64,000 nucleotides of DNA from Talpa occidentalis (GCF_014898055.3 NW_023600993.1:16644850-16708849), one strand, 5' to 3'. Numbered from the stretch's first letter, positions 24,891 through 36,984 are shown. The notes: a model not told the origin generated them from the sequence alone. Numbers and translations: made by a program.

Positions 24891-25137
24891 TTAGAAATGT
24901 CCACCCAAGTTTGAGGCAAGGATTGGGACATGTTGCAGGTTTCCCACAGGGAGGAAGTCAGGTGAGGCAGCTCCCTTCAGCTGGGGCTTGGGAGGAAGTC
25001 AGATCACACTCCTGCCTCAGCAAGAGGCACCTAGGAGGCTCAGGACAGCAAGCAGTCAGGAGGTGAGCCAGTGTTCTATAAAAGTTTACTGCTGCAGAGT
25101 GCAGGCTGTCAGATATTGAAGTCTGCATGTGTGAACA

Positions 25138-25175
25138 ATGCCCTCCTAATGAGCACATGCCCTCCTAATGAGCAC
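25138..25175 (+). repeat. Exact 19-bp tandem duplication
   Basis: Two head-to-tail copies of ATGCCCTCCTAATGAGCAC. They follow a GC-richer unidentified block at about 24895-25080. Confidence 0.95.
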
Positions 25176-25915
25176 ATATGATCTATGTTTTCACTGTGAT
25201 CTTCAGATCACTTTCTTTAATAACAACATGACATGAGAAATGTCATATTTTGTTCACAGATACAAAAACCATATTTTAGATATGGTGATTATTTCTCTTG
25301 TTCATTTTTGTTCTTTGTAGTTTATATTAGGATATGCCCCTAGGCAAGTAATTATACAATGCTCTATAATCATTCAAGACAGAAATTAATTTATTTCATT
25401 TGGACATTCCTGAATGAATAATAATTTTTAAAAATAGTTTCATGTCTATTATTTATTTTATATTCCTCCATATATTATGTACACGGTTGGATGATTTTAG
25501 GTAAACACCTCTGTTGTCATATCCCTTTCTTGATACTACTAAATTATTTCCCATTTGAAATCAAAATTTGAAGAATCTGTAGATAGAATAAGTTCCCAAC
25601 AGCCAGTTTTGTAAGCTTGCGAGTTCAAGAAGAATAAAACATATCACACATCTTTTTCTAAAAATGATAATATTCTTTACCAAAAATTTATAGGAGATTT
25701 TACACTCAAGAATTCCCATTTTTAGCTTGATTTCTCAGTAGGTAAAGGAAGGTTCAGCATTGGTTTTGTTTATCATAGCCATCAAGCCTGAAAAGGTATA
25801 TTTCTAGAATGGGAAGATAGGTGTATATAAATAAAGTTGTTTCTATATTAATGTAAAGTTCTAAATTGTCAAGCTGATTTCCTGCAGTTAGAGCATTGGT
25901 TGTTTGTAAAAGGAT
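25176..25915. other. AT-rich intronic sequence, nothing assignable
   Basis: No feature recognised. Confidence 0.3.
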
Positions 25916-25919
25916 TTCA

Positions 25920-26340
25920 ATCTAAAATGGAACTAACAATAAGTAAATAAATGAAATGGAACCAAGGATATGAAAGGGAGAATCTTGCCCACACACCCTC
26001 ATAAAAACAGAACTGAGAGAAATGATTTCCTATCAATACCTGATTTACAGAAGAGCAAGACTTATCTTCTGACCAAAGAAGATCTATCAAGAACTCTCCC
26101 CACCCTTAAGCAAATGAACAAAACGTATTGCTTGCATTCTGACTCGTCCTATGGGTAGCATTCTTTACCCATAAATACAGCCTCTCCCAATCCTTCAATG
26201 GACTAGCCTATAGCTGCTGCTACAGCATGTTCCTCTAATTTCAATTCTTCTACCTCTCCTAATAAACTGGTAATTTGAGCTTGCTAACTTTGCCTCTTTA
26301 CTTCAGTTTACAAATTAAAGGCGAGAGGTCCTCTGAAGTA
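25920..26340 (+). mobile_element. Possible solo LTR
   Basis: The block resembles an LTR in layout: a TATA-like CCATAAATACAGCC at about 26170, then AATAAA within CTCCTAATAAACTGG at about 26262. Boundaries, TSD and family are not established. Confidence 0.3.
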
Positions 26341-26669
26341 TAGTTTTAGTAAAGTTACTGTGATCTAAACAAAGTGCTCCCACCAATTCCTGGTCTTTTC
26401 TTAATGACTTTTACTAAAATGACATACTAGAAAGAAATATGGAAAACTATGAATAGAAAATGAAACAATATAATGTTGTTAGGTACCTTATTAATTAGTG
26501 CATTGTTGGTATATGATAGAATTTTGTTATTTTGATGTTCTCTTAAAATAATTTCTCTCTTTGAAAAAAAACATTTTCTATCAAATATTCATTTGAGAGA
26601 AGATAATAGACTTTAGAAGTGTGAATATTTAAATGAATAAGATCTGGGTTATTGTTAATTTGACCATTT

Positions 26670-26835
26670 AATAGTTGTATGATCTTTACCACACTATTTA
26701 AATGAAATTATCTTCAATTTCCAACAATTGAAAGAGAAAGATAATAATAATATCTTTCTGGTCATGAGGAGAAATTAAATAAGAAAATGTACATAGAGCT
26801 TTTAGTACAATGTTAACCCATAATAAGTGGTTTGA
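26670..26835 (+). repeat. MIR, sense
   Basis: TAGTTGTATGATCTTTACCAC, then GATAATAATAATATCTTTCTGG, GAAATTAAATAAG and AGCTTTTAGTACAATGTTAA follow the order of MIR's 3' half. It is degenerate. Confidence 0.6.
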
Positions 26836-27072
26836 TATAATTATTTTTAAATAATTGATTTGAAGACATGTATTCCTAGTATTATGATTTTAAAGGATTA
26901 ACCATTCTAAATTTTGTCTGGGGTTAACTGCAAGTTTAGTATCTAAACTGGGCTTATGTTTTGTCCTAGTATCTTTCTGGTATAATTGTTTACTTCTAAA
27001 GAAGTTTGTAAATTATTAAGGCAGGGAAAATAACACACAGAGGCTGACATCAGCAAGACCAACAACACAACT

Positions 27073-27098
27073 TCAAAAAAAAAAAAAAAAAAAAAAAC
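27073..27098 (+). repeat. Poly-A tract
   Basis: An A run of about 25 bases with no recognised SINE or L1 body upstream. Confidence 0.9.
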
Positions 27099-27541
27099 AA
27101 CATTAGGAACTGGATCACACTTGACTTAAAATAATTTTGCCTAAATACCAATCAGAAATAGATTTTCCATAGGAAGTTCAGAATAGTCACTGTGAAATAT
27201 ATGTTTTTAAATATGACTTAATAAGGAGTTTTCTTTACTAGCTCAAATTATACCTATAGATCTCAGTAGTTCTCAATTACATTTTGATTTTATATATCAA
27301 TTTTTTGTTTTTATATCAATTTGATCAATAACATCCATAATTATCTATTTGCCATACAAAAGAAAGAGAAATAAAAAGCCCTTTTCGATAGAATATCCCA
27401 GTTCAACAAACTAAAAACACAAAGCAAGATAGAAAAATGATTTCCATTTTTTAAAAAGTCTTCATGAGGTAAAATATTAGAACAGACAAAAATTTAGTCT
27501 CATTTTTAAATGCCATTAAGATTTAGATAAAATATCTTTTC

Positions 27542-27621
27542 ATCAAACATGAACCATCTGACCAGAAAACAATGTTGTAACTCTTTGCATTTGCTGCCAT
27601 TTTATCTCCCCAAAGTTCCCA
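27542..27621 (+). repeat. Diverged direct repeat flanking the exon, copy 1
   Basis: ATCAAACATGAACCATCTGA, CCAGAAAACAATGTTGTAAC, TCTTTGCATTTGCTGCCATT and TTATCTCCCCAAAGTTCCC run in parallel with 28567-28646. Roughly three quarters of positions look identical by eye. Not a repeat family I can name. Confidence 0.7.
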
Positions 27622-28264
27622 CTGCATGAATCCACACTTCCCTCTCACCTCTCCAAGCTTTCCCTAGCAGCCTTCCAAAGAACTTGTTTCCTAAAGTACT
27701 TTTTCTGTTCATCGCAGTGCTCATAAATTCAACACATACTTTTTTAAAAGTCATCTAGAATGACTAAACAAACTAACTTTTCAATATCAAATCAAAACAT
27801 TCTGTACACACTGAAAGCCCATAATGTATTGATTAAAACACATACTTGAAAACATATGATTTTTAAACCAATTGCAATATTATTAGCCAATTAACACCTC
27901 CACATGTATCAAACATTTAAAAGCAATTGTTTAATATAAAATGTTAAAGCATGTGCACTTCCAAATAACTACATTAAAAACAAATGTCAAGGAACTGTCA
28001 AATTTTCAAATAACGTAAATGCCTTGGTGGTTCATGAACACCATTCTAGTACAATTAAGTATATATAGCAAACAAAATTTCCCCTTCTTCTCTAAAAGAC
28101 TAGAAGAAATTATTTCTTTAAATGTACTGTGCTGATAAAGCTTGAACGTAATGTTATTTCCTGCTTTTAAAAATAGACATTAACTCATTCTTTTATCTTC
28201 ACATCTGCAGGTACACAAATAACTTAAGTAGATGATGTAAAACTGAGAATATAGTTTCAGAAAA

Positions 28265-28270
28265 GCTTAC
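28265..28270 (-). other. 5' splice site (donor) of the ZNF385 exon
   Basis: On the minus strand the sequence is AATG followed by GTAAGC, a near-consensus donor after the first base of a glycine codon (phase 1). Read-through would add only a few residues before a stop at 28257. Confidence 0.8.
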
Positions 28271-28489
28271 CATTGTCGTTTTTCAACATCCCGTTGCTGA
28301 GTTGTTTCAATCTCTTTTGATGTGATTTGCCATTGTAGTGGATTTGTGCTTGAGCGGCCGAATTCAGCTGAATGTTACACACGTTGCACAAAGTAAAATT
28401 AGTATGCTTCTTTTCTCTTTCAGGTTTCTCTTCAAAGTCATCAGGTAAGAATTCAGCCTCACTCTCTCCATCTTGTGCACAGGTGAAAT
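28271..28489 (-). CDS. ZNF385D: Internal coding exon of a ZNF385-family C2H2 zinc-finger gene (probably ZNF385D)
   Basis: Read on the minus strand, the exon is preceded by TTTTTGCACCCCTAG and followed by GTAAGC, good 3' and 5' splice signals. It is 219 bp (73 codons) and starts and ends in phase 1, so it is a symmetric cassette. The first ~24 residues form an acidic linker (ESEAEFLPDDFEE), followed by basic residues. A single finger follows: CNVC, 12 residues, H, 5 residues, H (C-X2-C-X12-H-X5-H). This is the long-linker JAZ/matrin type found in double-stranded-RNA-binding and U1-like fingers, not the KRAB/Krüppel type. The core CNVCNIQLNSAAQAQIHYNG and the trailing KSHQKRLKQL are hallmarks of the first ZNF385 finger. 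Family members are nuclear nucleic-acid-binding proteins. I prefer ZNF385D over ZNF385B from memory of the paralogues and the large AT-rich introns; the family call is firmer than the member. The frame stays open from ATG 28625 to a stop at 28257, but the flanks read as intron. Confidence 0.85.
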
Positions 28490-28504
28490 CTAGGGGTGCA
28501 AAAA
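28490..28504 (-). other. 3' splice site (acceptor) of the ZNF385 exon
   Basis: On the minus strand the sequence is TTTTTGCACCCCTAG followed by ATTTCACC. A pyrimidine-rich stretch ends in CTAG, splitting the first exon codon after its first base (phase 1). The upstream tract contains purines, so the site is moderate in strength. Confidence 0.75.
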
Positions 28505-28566
28505 GAGTTACGAAAAAACTGATCAGGATTTCTAACTCCTTTTTATTATTAAATTGGGCAGAAAAT

Positions 28567-28646
28567 ATCAAACATGAAACATCCGACCAGAATGTAATAC
28601 TGTAACTCTTTGTAGTAGCTCTCATTTTAGCTTTCCAAAGTCCCCA
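28567..28646 (+). repeat. Diverged direct repeat flanking the exon, copy 2
   Basis: ATCAAACATGAAACATCCGA, CCAGAATGTAATACTGTAAC, TCTTTGTAGTAGCTCTCATT and TTAGCTTTCCAAAGTCCCC lie less than 100 bp from the exon's acceptor. Copy 1 is about 1.02 kb away, on the other side of the exon. Confidence 0.7.
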
Positions 28647-28799
28647 GATGTAAGAGCTCTAGATTTCTGCATTCAAAATTTCCACTTCTTCTATTTAAAT
28701 AGGTTGTTTTTATACCATTCAAAAGTAGATAGCCTCTTTAAGAAATACGAATGATGAATATTTTACTTTGATTTTTTAATGTAAAACCACACATTTAAT

Positions 28800-28965
28800 T
28801 CCCAACAAGAGTTTAGCACATATTATCTCATTAAGTAGTCATAACAATAGAAGAAACAGTATAGTTTTTCCTGTTTTTTAACTGAGAAAATTAAGGTTTA
28901 GAGTGGATATATAGCTTACCTAGGGTCATACAATGAATAAATAATATAGGTGGGATAAGCATTCA
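28800..28965 (-). repeat. MIR-like fragment, antisense
   Basis: AGCACATATTATCTCATTAAG, AACTGAGAAAATTAAGGTTT and TACCTAGGGTCATACAATGA follow the antisense MIR order. Confidence 0.55.
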
Positions 28966-30260
28966 GTTTTATTTCCAAATCCCCACTTAGAATATACAGT
29001 CTAGTTGTATTCTGAATATTTCAAAACATTTTCCTAGAGTTGTTATATTTTAAAAATCTTTTATGTCAAATATCATTATATATTAAAAAGATTAAATAAA
29101 TGATAGTATATTTGTCACTGTGATAATAGTCCAAAAGTGTAGCCTGGGAAGATTTTGTAAATGGGACATTCTTTGGACAAAAAGCCACATATTACACATA
29201 ATATGTTTACAACTATATAAAACACAAGACAAAAATGTTAGCAGTATTTGATTCTGAATAGTGAGTTAGTTACATTTTCCCTTCATCTTTCTCATATTTG
29301 AAAATTTTACATGACAACTTAATACCTTTATTATGAAAAAAATCAATATCTTTGGGGGAAAAAAAAGCCAAAAGAGATCTGTCCAAAATAAATCAAGCTA
29401 TGCAGATTTTCCCAGCGTGCGATCCCTACACAACAAATAGATTTTGCCAAATATATGTACACATGTTTGTAAGAAAATATTTTCCTACCTAAGTCACATT
29501 GCCACCTTGACCCATAAAATTACAATGCTAACCAACAATTTAGCAGGGGGGAGTTTTGAAGAAATTTTCTTCTGAGGCTATGAGATGTATTTGCTTACAT
29601 ATGAGGGGTTCCTTAATCAGAAGCAAAAGTGAAGATTAAGTCCCAGAGTCAATAAATAATTTTGCAGTAGGAGGCAAAGGACAAAGAAATAAAATGAAAG
29701 GTACCTTGACTATGTGTTTTGAACACAAGGGGAAAGAGGATCTCAAATTCTTGTGACTGGGATGTCACAAAAACATTTATGGACTTTGCAAACAAAAATG
29801 CAATGCCTCAAATGGCACTCTCTGAGAAGATGGCAATAAGCATAAGTGGGATTTTATTCTAATACGATAAAAAATATTATTTAAAATCTGAAAAGGAAAT
29901 TTTGCTGATTTTAGTTCCATTGAGAAAAAATTAAAAGATTGCACATAGGCTTTGAGCATTTGGCCTGAAACCCCAAACAGTTAATCAATTTATTCATGTT
30001 TTTTCCATCTAACCTTCATCTCCTCTCCAACCACTAAACCATTATGAAAGTCTGTGACTTCACACAAAAAATGTGGATCTAGACTGTACACATAAGAGGT
30101 TGAAGCATTAGAATTACACTGGGGATTATTACAGTAGGAATTGGTTATTTGCTTGTATATGTTTCTTAATTGTGTAAATGTGGAGTTTAAATTAATTTTA
30201 TCAATCCATAGAAATAATTAAAATGTGGCATACATTAGAGAATTCATCTTTGTAATCTAT
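28966..30260. other. AT-rich intronic sequence, nothing assignable
   Basis: No feature recognised. Confidence 0.3.
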
Positions 30261-30263
30261 ATT

Positions 30264-30563
30264 AAATAATGTGTGACACACGGGGCCTCCCTGGTGGCGC
30301 AGGAGGTTGAGCGCAGCATTGTGAAGCTGTCTGCAGCCTCTGCAGCACAGGTTCGATCCCAGCCAGCCAGTGAGAATGCCATATGGTGCAGCAGACCTCT
30401 CCTGTCTCGCCCACTGCTCCCCTCAGCAGTGTATTTCATCAGTCTGCCTTTTCTGTTCCCTGCTCTGTCTCTGGTGAATCCTCTCACCCTCCCACACCTC
30501 TGGCCTATACCCTGATTCTTGTATAAATAAATAAATATTTTTTAAAAAATAATATATGACACA
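30264..30563 (+). mobile_element. tRNA-derived SINE, subfamily B, full length
   Basis: The head GGGGCCTCCCTGGTGGCGCA leads into the B-box-like GGTTCGATCCC. The second conserved block and the subfamily-B end CTCTGGCCTATACCC follow, with a (TAAA)n tail. Flanks AAATAATGTGTGACACA (30264-30280) and AAATAATATATGACACA (30547-30563) are a 17-bp TSD with two mismatches. Confidence 0.93.
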
Positions 30564-31029
30564 ATTTGAGGAAAAGAAAACTGGAAACAATATTTCTCCT
30601 GGGAGCAACATGATTCTTGCAGTTGAATAATATCATGTTAATTTGACCCACTTGAGAGCTTTTTGAGACAAAAGCTGAAACATAACTTCTTATACTAAAA
30701 CATCAGTAATATTGGTACAGAGACTGACCTGAAAAGTACTGATCATCATTTCCCCTCCTCACTCCTAGGGTAACAGGTGGCCCTCTCATGGTGGACCCTG
30801 AAATTGACTTATAATCACAGAACAACAGATTTACAACCAAAAGTTGGAGAATAGATTCAGGAGCCAATCGACAGAGTGTCCAATGACCAAAACTCAAAAC
30901 ATACATTTTACTGGATTATAACCTAAAGTATTAAATAAATATCAATGAGTATATACTGTTCTAAAACAAGTAATGAAGACAATAGAAATGTCCCTTATAG
31001 AAGTATTCCAAATAATTTAAATATACTCC

Positions 31030-31565
31030 CCTCTCAAGGATGGATGGAGCATAACTCCCTACCCCTTCAATGTAGACTATACTTAGTGTCTTGCTTCCAA
31101 ATAGTACAGTGTGGAAAGAAGTGAAAAAGTAACTATACAGTGAATAAGCCTGACACTATCTCAGCTATAGAATCAAAGCTTACAACAATCTAAGAGTTGC
31201 TGATAGATGCATCCTTGATGTGAGGTGTTGAGAATGGCATTTTACCTCCACGGTTTCTTCACAAAAGCCTATAACCCAAGTCAAATCAGATAATAACATT
31301 AGGCAAACCCAAACTAAAGGACATCCATTAAATACTGACAATTATTCCTGAAAAATACCAAGTTCATGAAAAACAAGGAAACTCAGAGAAGTTATCAACC
31401 CCAGAAGAACCAAAGGAAATATAAAGACTAAATGAAATATGGTGTCTTGGATGTGATCCTGGAATAGACCAAGAACACTGAGTGAAAAATTCATGAAATC
31501 CAAACAGAGGATAGAGTTTCATTATAATAATGTATTGTACTATTGGCCATTAGAGAAAACTGAGT
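31030..31565 (+). mobile_element. Old LINE-1 3' UTR fragment (L1M type)
   Basis: GCATAACTCCCTACCCCTTC, ATAGTACAGTGTGGAAAG, TTTTACCTCCACGGTTTCTT, AGACTAAATGAAATATGGTG, TGGATGTGATCCTGGAATAG and ATAATAATGTATTGTACTATTGG follow the order of mammal-wide L1M 3' ends. Confidence 0.75.
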
Positions 31566-31659
31566 GTGTGTGTTGTATGGGAATTCCATTCACTTGGAAA
31601 CACGTCTGCAAATCAAAAAATAATTTCAAAAAGTTTGTTTATTTACTTCATTGTTTATC

Positions 31660-31815
31660 ATTTCTTTTTTATTGAGGTAACAGTTTACAACACAGAATAT
31701 AATTCAGAGATATGAGTTCACACCTCTTTAGTTGTATGTTACCACACACCACACTCACAGACAAGGTTAGTTATATTTGTCCACTGCAGTCCATTTTGTC
31801 TCTCTTCATGGCCCT
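31660..31815 (-). mobile_element. LINE-1 3' fragment, antisense
   Basis: TTTTTTATTGAGGTAACAGT, then TTCAGAGATATGAGTTCACACC and GTATGTTACCACACACCACAC resemble the reverse complement of an L1 3' end. Family uncertain. Confidence 0.45.
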
Positions 31816-32318
31816 TAAAACAGAAATTTCTCTAGCACTTGTCTACTCTGAGAAAAAAATATAAAGAAGTTTCTCTTCTTTTCTTCATACCTAGCTCATT
31901 CATCTCCAAAGCATGAAAAAAAAATGGGGTGATTGGGAGTATAATGGAAAGGATCATTGCTTCACATGTGTCAAACCATCTAGATTCTATATATCAAATA
32001 AGTCTAAAGCTACAGTCTCTTCTCAGCTGCCATATATAAATTTAAAGTGTAAACGCTTAACTTCCCTGAAGAGCAGGCCCAGAATTCTTCAGCTACCCTA
32101 CCTGTAACTGTGGACATAAATTCAGTTCAGAAAGGAAAGGGTGAGAAATCCAATAAGGACAATGGTACTGAGTCATGCCATTTTCGCTAATTCAACTTTG
32201 CCTACTAAATAACCTACCAACACACTAACAAAGACAATATAACATAGCTCAGCTGAGATCTTATGTCTATTTAGGACTGGTTCCAATCATGATGAGGGAT
32301 GAGTTATTTTCTCTCTCT

Positions 32319-32345
32319 CACACACACACATACACACACACACTG
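32319..32345 (+). repeat. (CA)n microsatellite
   Basis: CACACACACACATACACACA, continuing as CACA; short, with one interruption. Confidence 0.85.
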
Positions 32346-32435
32346 TGTCATCAAACCAATCTCCATAAAATTAAGGATTTATAAACTTCAGGTTCTATTT
32401 AGTATTTAACCCTGTCGAAAGAATGAGTAGACCTT

Positions 32436-32699
32436 TTTTTAAAAAAAGATTTTATTTTATTTATACAAGAGCCAGGGTACAGGCCAGATGCGCAGGAGGG
32501 TTAGAGGATTCACCAGATTCGGATTGGGGAACAGAACAGGCAGACTGACTGAAATACACTGCTGAGGGGAGCAGCGGTGAGACAGGAGAGTTCTTCTTGC
32601 CAATTGGGTTGCTCTGGCAAGGATCTAACCGGCATACTGCAGAGGCTGCAGACAGCTTCACAGTGCTGCACTCAGCCACCTGTGCCACCAGGGAGGCCC
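32436..32699 (-). mobile_element. tRNA-derived SINE, minus strand
   Basis: Inverted tail (TTTTATTTATACAAGAGCCAGGG as AAGATTTTATTTTATTTATA), the conserved AATACACTGCTGAGGGGAGC block, and the terminal GCCACCAGGGAGGCCCC of the inverted head. The subfamily-B diagnostic TACAGGCCAGA is present. The TSD is weak. Confidence 0.9.
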
Positions 32700-35600
32700 C
32701 AAATAGACATTTTGAAAAAAAATAAGTCTCTATAGGAGTATACTTTAGATAACCAACAAATCTGATTCCACTGAGTGGAAAACTTTCCCTACATCTAATT
32801 TCAGTGTTAACCAGCTAGTTTCCATTGTTTTGCCCATGAATGGTTTTATCCCTTTTTTAGATCTGCTACCCTGTCAAAATGACAAACCCCTAAAATCCCT
32901 AAAAATTCCATTCTACAATAGTTTGAAATTACAATGAAATGACAGTAGATGACATGTGCTAATAGGTAGGTTAGAAGACAATAAACCGTAATTTTAAAGG
33001 GTTTTACACATACAACTGTAAATGGCACAAGAAAACTAAACTATAATCCTGTTTTCTCAATGACTTCTCTTGCTGTAGTTTTTTTTTTTTTTTTTTAAGG
33101 AGAATCTTAGGGATTTAGATGTGTATAACACATTTAGCATAGACTTGCTTCCATATATAGTGGCCAAACTGAAACTAAACACTAAAAATCTGTATAGAAA
33201 TCTGTGTCTGACTGTATATCTACCAGTCATTTTTCATCCAAAGAAAAATTATATGAAAAAGCATGGTGATTTTTTTTTTGAGAAAATAAAAGTAAAATTC
33301 TAAATTTTACACAAATATGAAATAAATTTTGTTTTCCAAAATTATGTCTTTGAAAGGTGGCATATACTGATATTTAATTCCTTATATATTATAGTTTATT
33401 ATTAAGAACTTTCTCCATTTTTTTCTTATTTAAAAAAAAAATAGTCCTTTCTGGAAAAGACATATGAATCTTGACCATTCCACTAAAGGGAAGTTGCATT
33501 ATGAACAACCTACAAAAAATTCATATAGTATTTGTAGCTCATATGAAATTTTTCTTCACTGGTTCAAAAAAATGAAGGTTGATAACATAACTATGATTAC
33601 TTGTTATTTATGTGGATTTTAGATGCAGATATGTCATTTTGAAGAAAACTTGCAGCAGTCATCTTAAAAGTTAATAAAAGTTTGTGAAGAGCATGAATAA
33701 GCATTAATGTGCTATTTTTATGTTAAAAATACCATAATGCCATTATGTGATTAAATACTGGTTACTTAGAACAGTATTTCCAGAGATAATATCACATACG
33801 GATTTTACAAGCACCTATTTAATTTGAAATACCTTAGAAATAAATGAAAAAACTATTAGATGTTTGAAATGTGGCTCTAATAATGGCAGAAATGTCAAAG
33901 GTTTGAATAAAGATGCTTTATAAAATTAAGATAAAAATAAAATATTACAAGCAAGTGTTTTAAAAACTGATCTTCATTCAAAAATTTATGAAAGTTTGCC
34001 ATTCTTTTTCTTCTTGGTAGAAAATAATGAGAGATTAACTTTCATTCATTTCCTCATATTAGGATTTATATGGTGCGATACACACACACACACCAAATAT
34101 GCTATAATAAATCAAATGAACTATCCCAGTATTGAATTTTCCTCTATTTTCAAGATGGGGTTAGAAAGAAATCATATTTTTCTGTGATGATAACATATTA
34201 AACATATGTTCATATATTGAATATATAATATGAGACAAAAACTACATTTACAGCATTTCGCCTTTGAGAAATTATACATAACAACACTGTTCGATATTTT
34301 ACTTTTAAAATTGTAAATAGTTCATAACTGCTGCTATAACTTTGTTCTTAACAACAAAGGAACAATTTTGCATTGATCACATTCCCCACTAGAGTGCAGT
34401 ATGAATTTAAAATTAAAACTATACTATCTGGAGATTCCTAAAACACTAGGCATAAAAAATAGTATTATTGTGATATGTCAATACAGAATATATATATAAA
34501 TAATACTCAATTACACAATATTTAACTTTCATAGTATAAATAGATAGATAATGAATTTCTCATAAATTCACCAAAATTGGCTACACAAATCTGACACTAA
34601 AGAAAAATTGGAGGAAAGTCACAGAAAAGCAATCTGTTATCATAAGTTTTATACTAATAAGCAGAAACTATTTTATGGAGTCTTCTGTTTTAAATTAATT
34701 TTGGAACTTTAAAAATGAAGATATGTTTTAATTAGTAATATCTTACCTTTATGAGAGGAAAATGATACTATAAAAGATTATAGGAGACACATCAAGGTTA
34801 ATGGATTGTTATTTCAATTATGGTTTTTATTACATCATGGCATCAAACTAAATTTATCATGATCAAACAGATTAAGGTTTTCATAAGGTAAAAGAACTCT
34901 TACTGAATATGCAGAATTCAGGTATAAAAATTAAGCCAAAAGTGGCAGGATGAAAAATAAAACTTTTAAGTGAATTTTCTTTTTAAAGCTGATTATTAGA
35001 TTTAGTGTTTTTCCTAATCAATTTGTTCTATTTTTTTAATTATTATGTGATGTAATTTATGCAGGCCTTTTCTACCCCCATAAGAACCACTGACTGAAAG
35101 AATGCTGTACTGGGGAATGCAGCCACTGAAAGGACCACATGGACTCCCCAACAACCCACTTTCCCAGAAAAAAAGGCCAAAGGAGGTCAGCAAAAGTCCA
35201 CGGTGTGACCACATGCACAGAAATCAGACCTTGGTATTCAACAGTCTCAGATGTCCCTACTAACACAGACTTCATCAGAGGCTTAAGCAGATTTTGAAAA
35301 TAGTAAAGTCAAAATCAGAATTTCGACTTTAAGTTCTTAGATAAAGAAAATTCTCCCTAGCTCTTTAAGTGGGTCATCATGGAGTAAGGACTAGAATATC
35401 TCTGAGACCATCAAGAGCTCACAGTTTATTCTTAAAACAATAAAAAAGAAGACAAATTCTTTTTTTTTTTTTAAGGTCAGTCTCCAACTAGAGCCTATAT
35501 CCAAAAATGGGTCAGAGATATTTTAAATTTCAATGTATTTAATGTGATCCCTCAATGTCTCAAGTACTATGAAGAAAATTACATGACTACAGTTATTATT

Positions 35601-36015
35601 GTTTTTTAAAACAAGGTGTAAATATTTTCCTCTTTTCTGACTTGTTTTACTTTAGCAATTTATTCTTCAATCAGGCACATGACTCAGGGCTTCAGGGACA
35701 AAACACAGCCCCTGGTTACCCATCATTCTACCAGGTGTGCTGCAGCTGAATTTTGAGCTGTGCTCTTATGTTCTCGGGTCATATTTTTTCATGAGGCTAC
35801 CTTAAATATTAGCCCTGTTCCCTTGAGAATGCACCAAATGTTCGTTGTGCTTTCTCCTGTACTCTACTTTGCATCTAAAACAGCTTATATAAAACTTAAG
35901 AGTGGTTTGCCCCAGAAAAACTTCCAGAGACCTAAATTAGAGAAAGAATATTTTGGCTTATATCTTAAACACTAGGTCAGAGAAGGAACTAAGAACCATG
36001 AAAATCATTGGAAAT
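32700..36015. other. AT-rich intronic sequence, nothing assignable
   Basis: Poly-T runs at about 33079-33098 and 35459-35473 and a short (CA)n near 34080 are the only structured sequence seen. Confidence 0.35.
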
Positions 36016-36019
36016 GATT

Positions 36020-36135
36020 CCCAAGTATATATTAAGCATCTCTGATGTCCAGCATGCTTTTAGGCACCTGGGATTTTATCATGCCACATAGGAAAATCTC
36101 CTAGCTTTCCATGGAGTTCAGGGAGATGGTGAAAA
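36020..36135 (-). repeat. L2 fragment, antisense
   Basis: TATATATTAAGCATCTCTGATGT, GCATGCTTTTAGGCACCTGGG and TTTCCATGGAGTTCAGGGAG are the antisense L2 3' end in order. Confidence 0.6.
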
Positions 36136-36519
36136 TATGGGTAAATATATATTACCTTTGGTGTTTCTTTCGATAATCAGTTACATGCTAAAGAAAAGAA
36201 AAACTGGTTTTTATTGTGGCTAAAATTTGGGCTTACAAATTCAGCAGTTGGATGCTTAAGTTGTTTACTTTTTTAAAGAAAGAAACAGCTTTATCTCTCA
36301 TGCAGAGTACTTAGATTGCCAGGATTTTTAATTTTTTTATTGATTCATCCTCCTTAAATATATTTTGATATTTTGGTGATTTCAACTGCTGTCCTTGTCT
36401 GGTTATTTTGTAATACAGATTTTCTCACGATGTTACCTGCATCTGATTTTTCTATTACTCATTTAAGAATGACATAATCCATACAAACTCTAGAAATGTG
36501 AGTGTAGAATTGAGGCTCT

Positions 36520-36735
36520 GAGAGAGGGAGGGTGAGGAGTAGGGCTGAACATGGGGAGGGAGCCTACTATGTTGAAGTATTGTGGGTGCTTTGGTGGTAG
36601 GTGTGGTGTGGTAACACACATCTGAAAAGGTATAATCTTGTACCCATAAGAAAAAAAATATACAAATATCCCTAAATCATAAACAGTGTTATAAACCAAC
36701 ATTACCTCAATAAGAAATAATAGAATAATACACAC
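36520..36735 (+). mobile_element. LINE-1 3' UTR and tail, sense
   Basis: A G-rich stretch (GAGAGGGAGGGTGAGGAGTA) is followed by AAACAGTGTTATAAACCAAC and ATTACCTCAATAAGAAATAATAG, an L1 3' terminus pattern. No TSD recognised. Confidence 0.5.
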
Positions 36736-36984
36736 ACACACACATCCATCCCACAGAAGAGTGACATAATCACTCAGTTGCATATTTCCTTTCACATTTT
36801 CCCCCTCTCACTATAAGGAATACAGCAGATACTACCGATGATTCAGACTATCTTCAAGTTGCTTGAGAATATTTTCTCAGAGCAAAAATGTTCCCTGGAT
36901 AATGTATGCCTTCCACCTGAGGCATACACACTCTACAATGGTCCCTATGGCTTCCACATTGTAGTAGTCAGACATTTGAATAGT

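Larger units (their letters stand above)
1..28264 (-). other. Presumed downstream (3') intron of the ZNF385 gene
   Basis: The donor at 28265-28270 opens an intron running to at least the left edge. The next family segment (a proline-rich linker and further fingers) was not seen. Content is repeats plus AT-rich sequence. Confidence 0.55.

Noticed and set aside
30288..30365. tRNA-like A-box and B-box sequences as functional tRNA genes
   Set aside because: They lie in SINE heads, lack a foldable full tRNA and a normal anticodon arm, and sit beside a (TAAA)n tail and TSDs.
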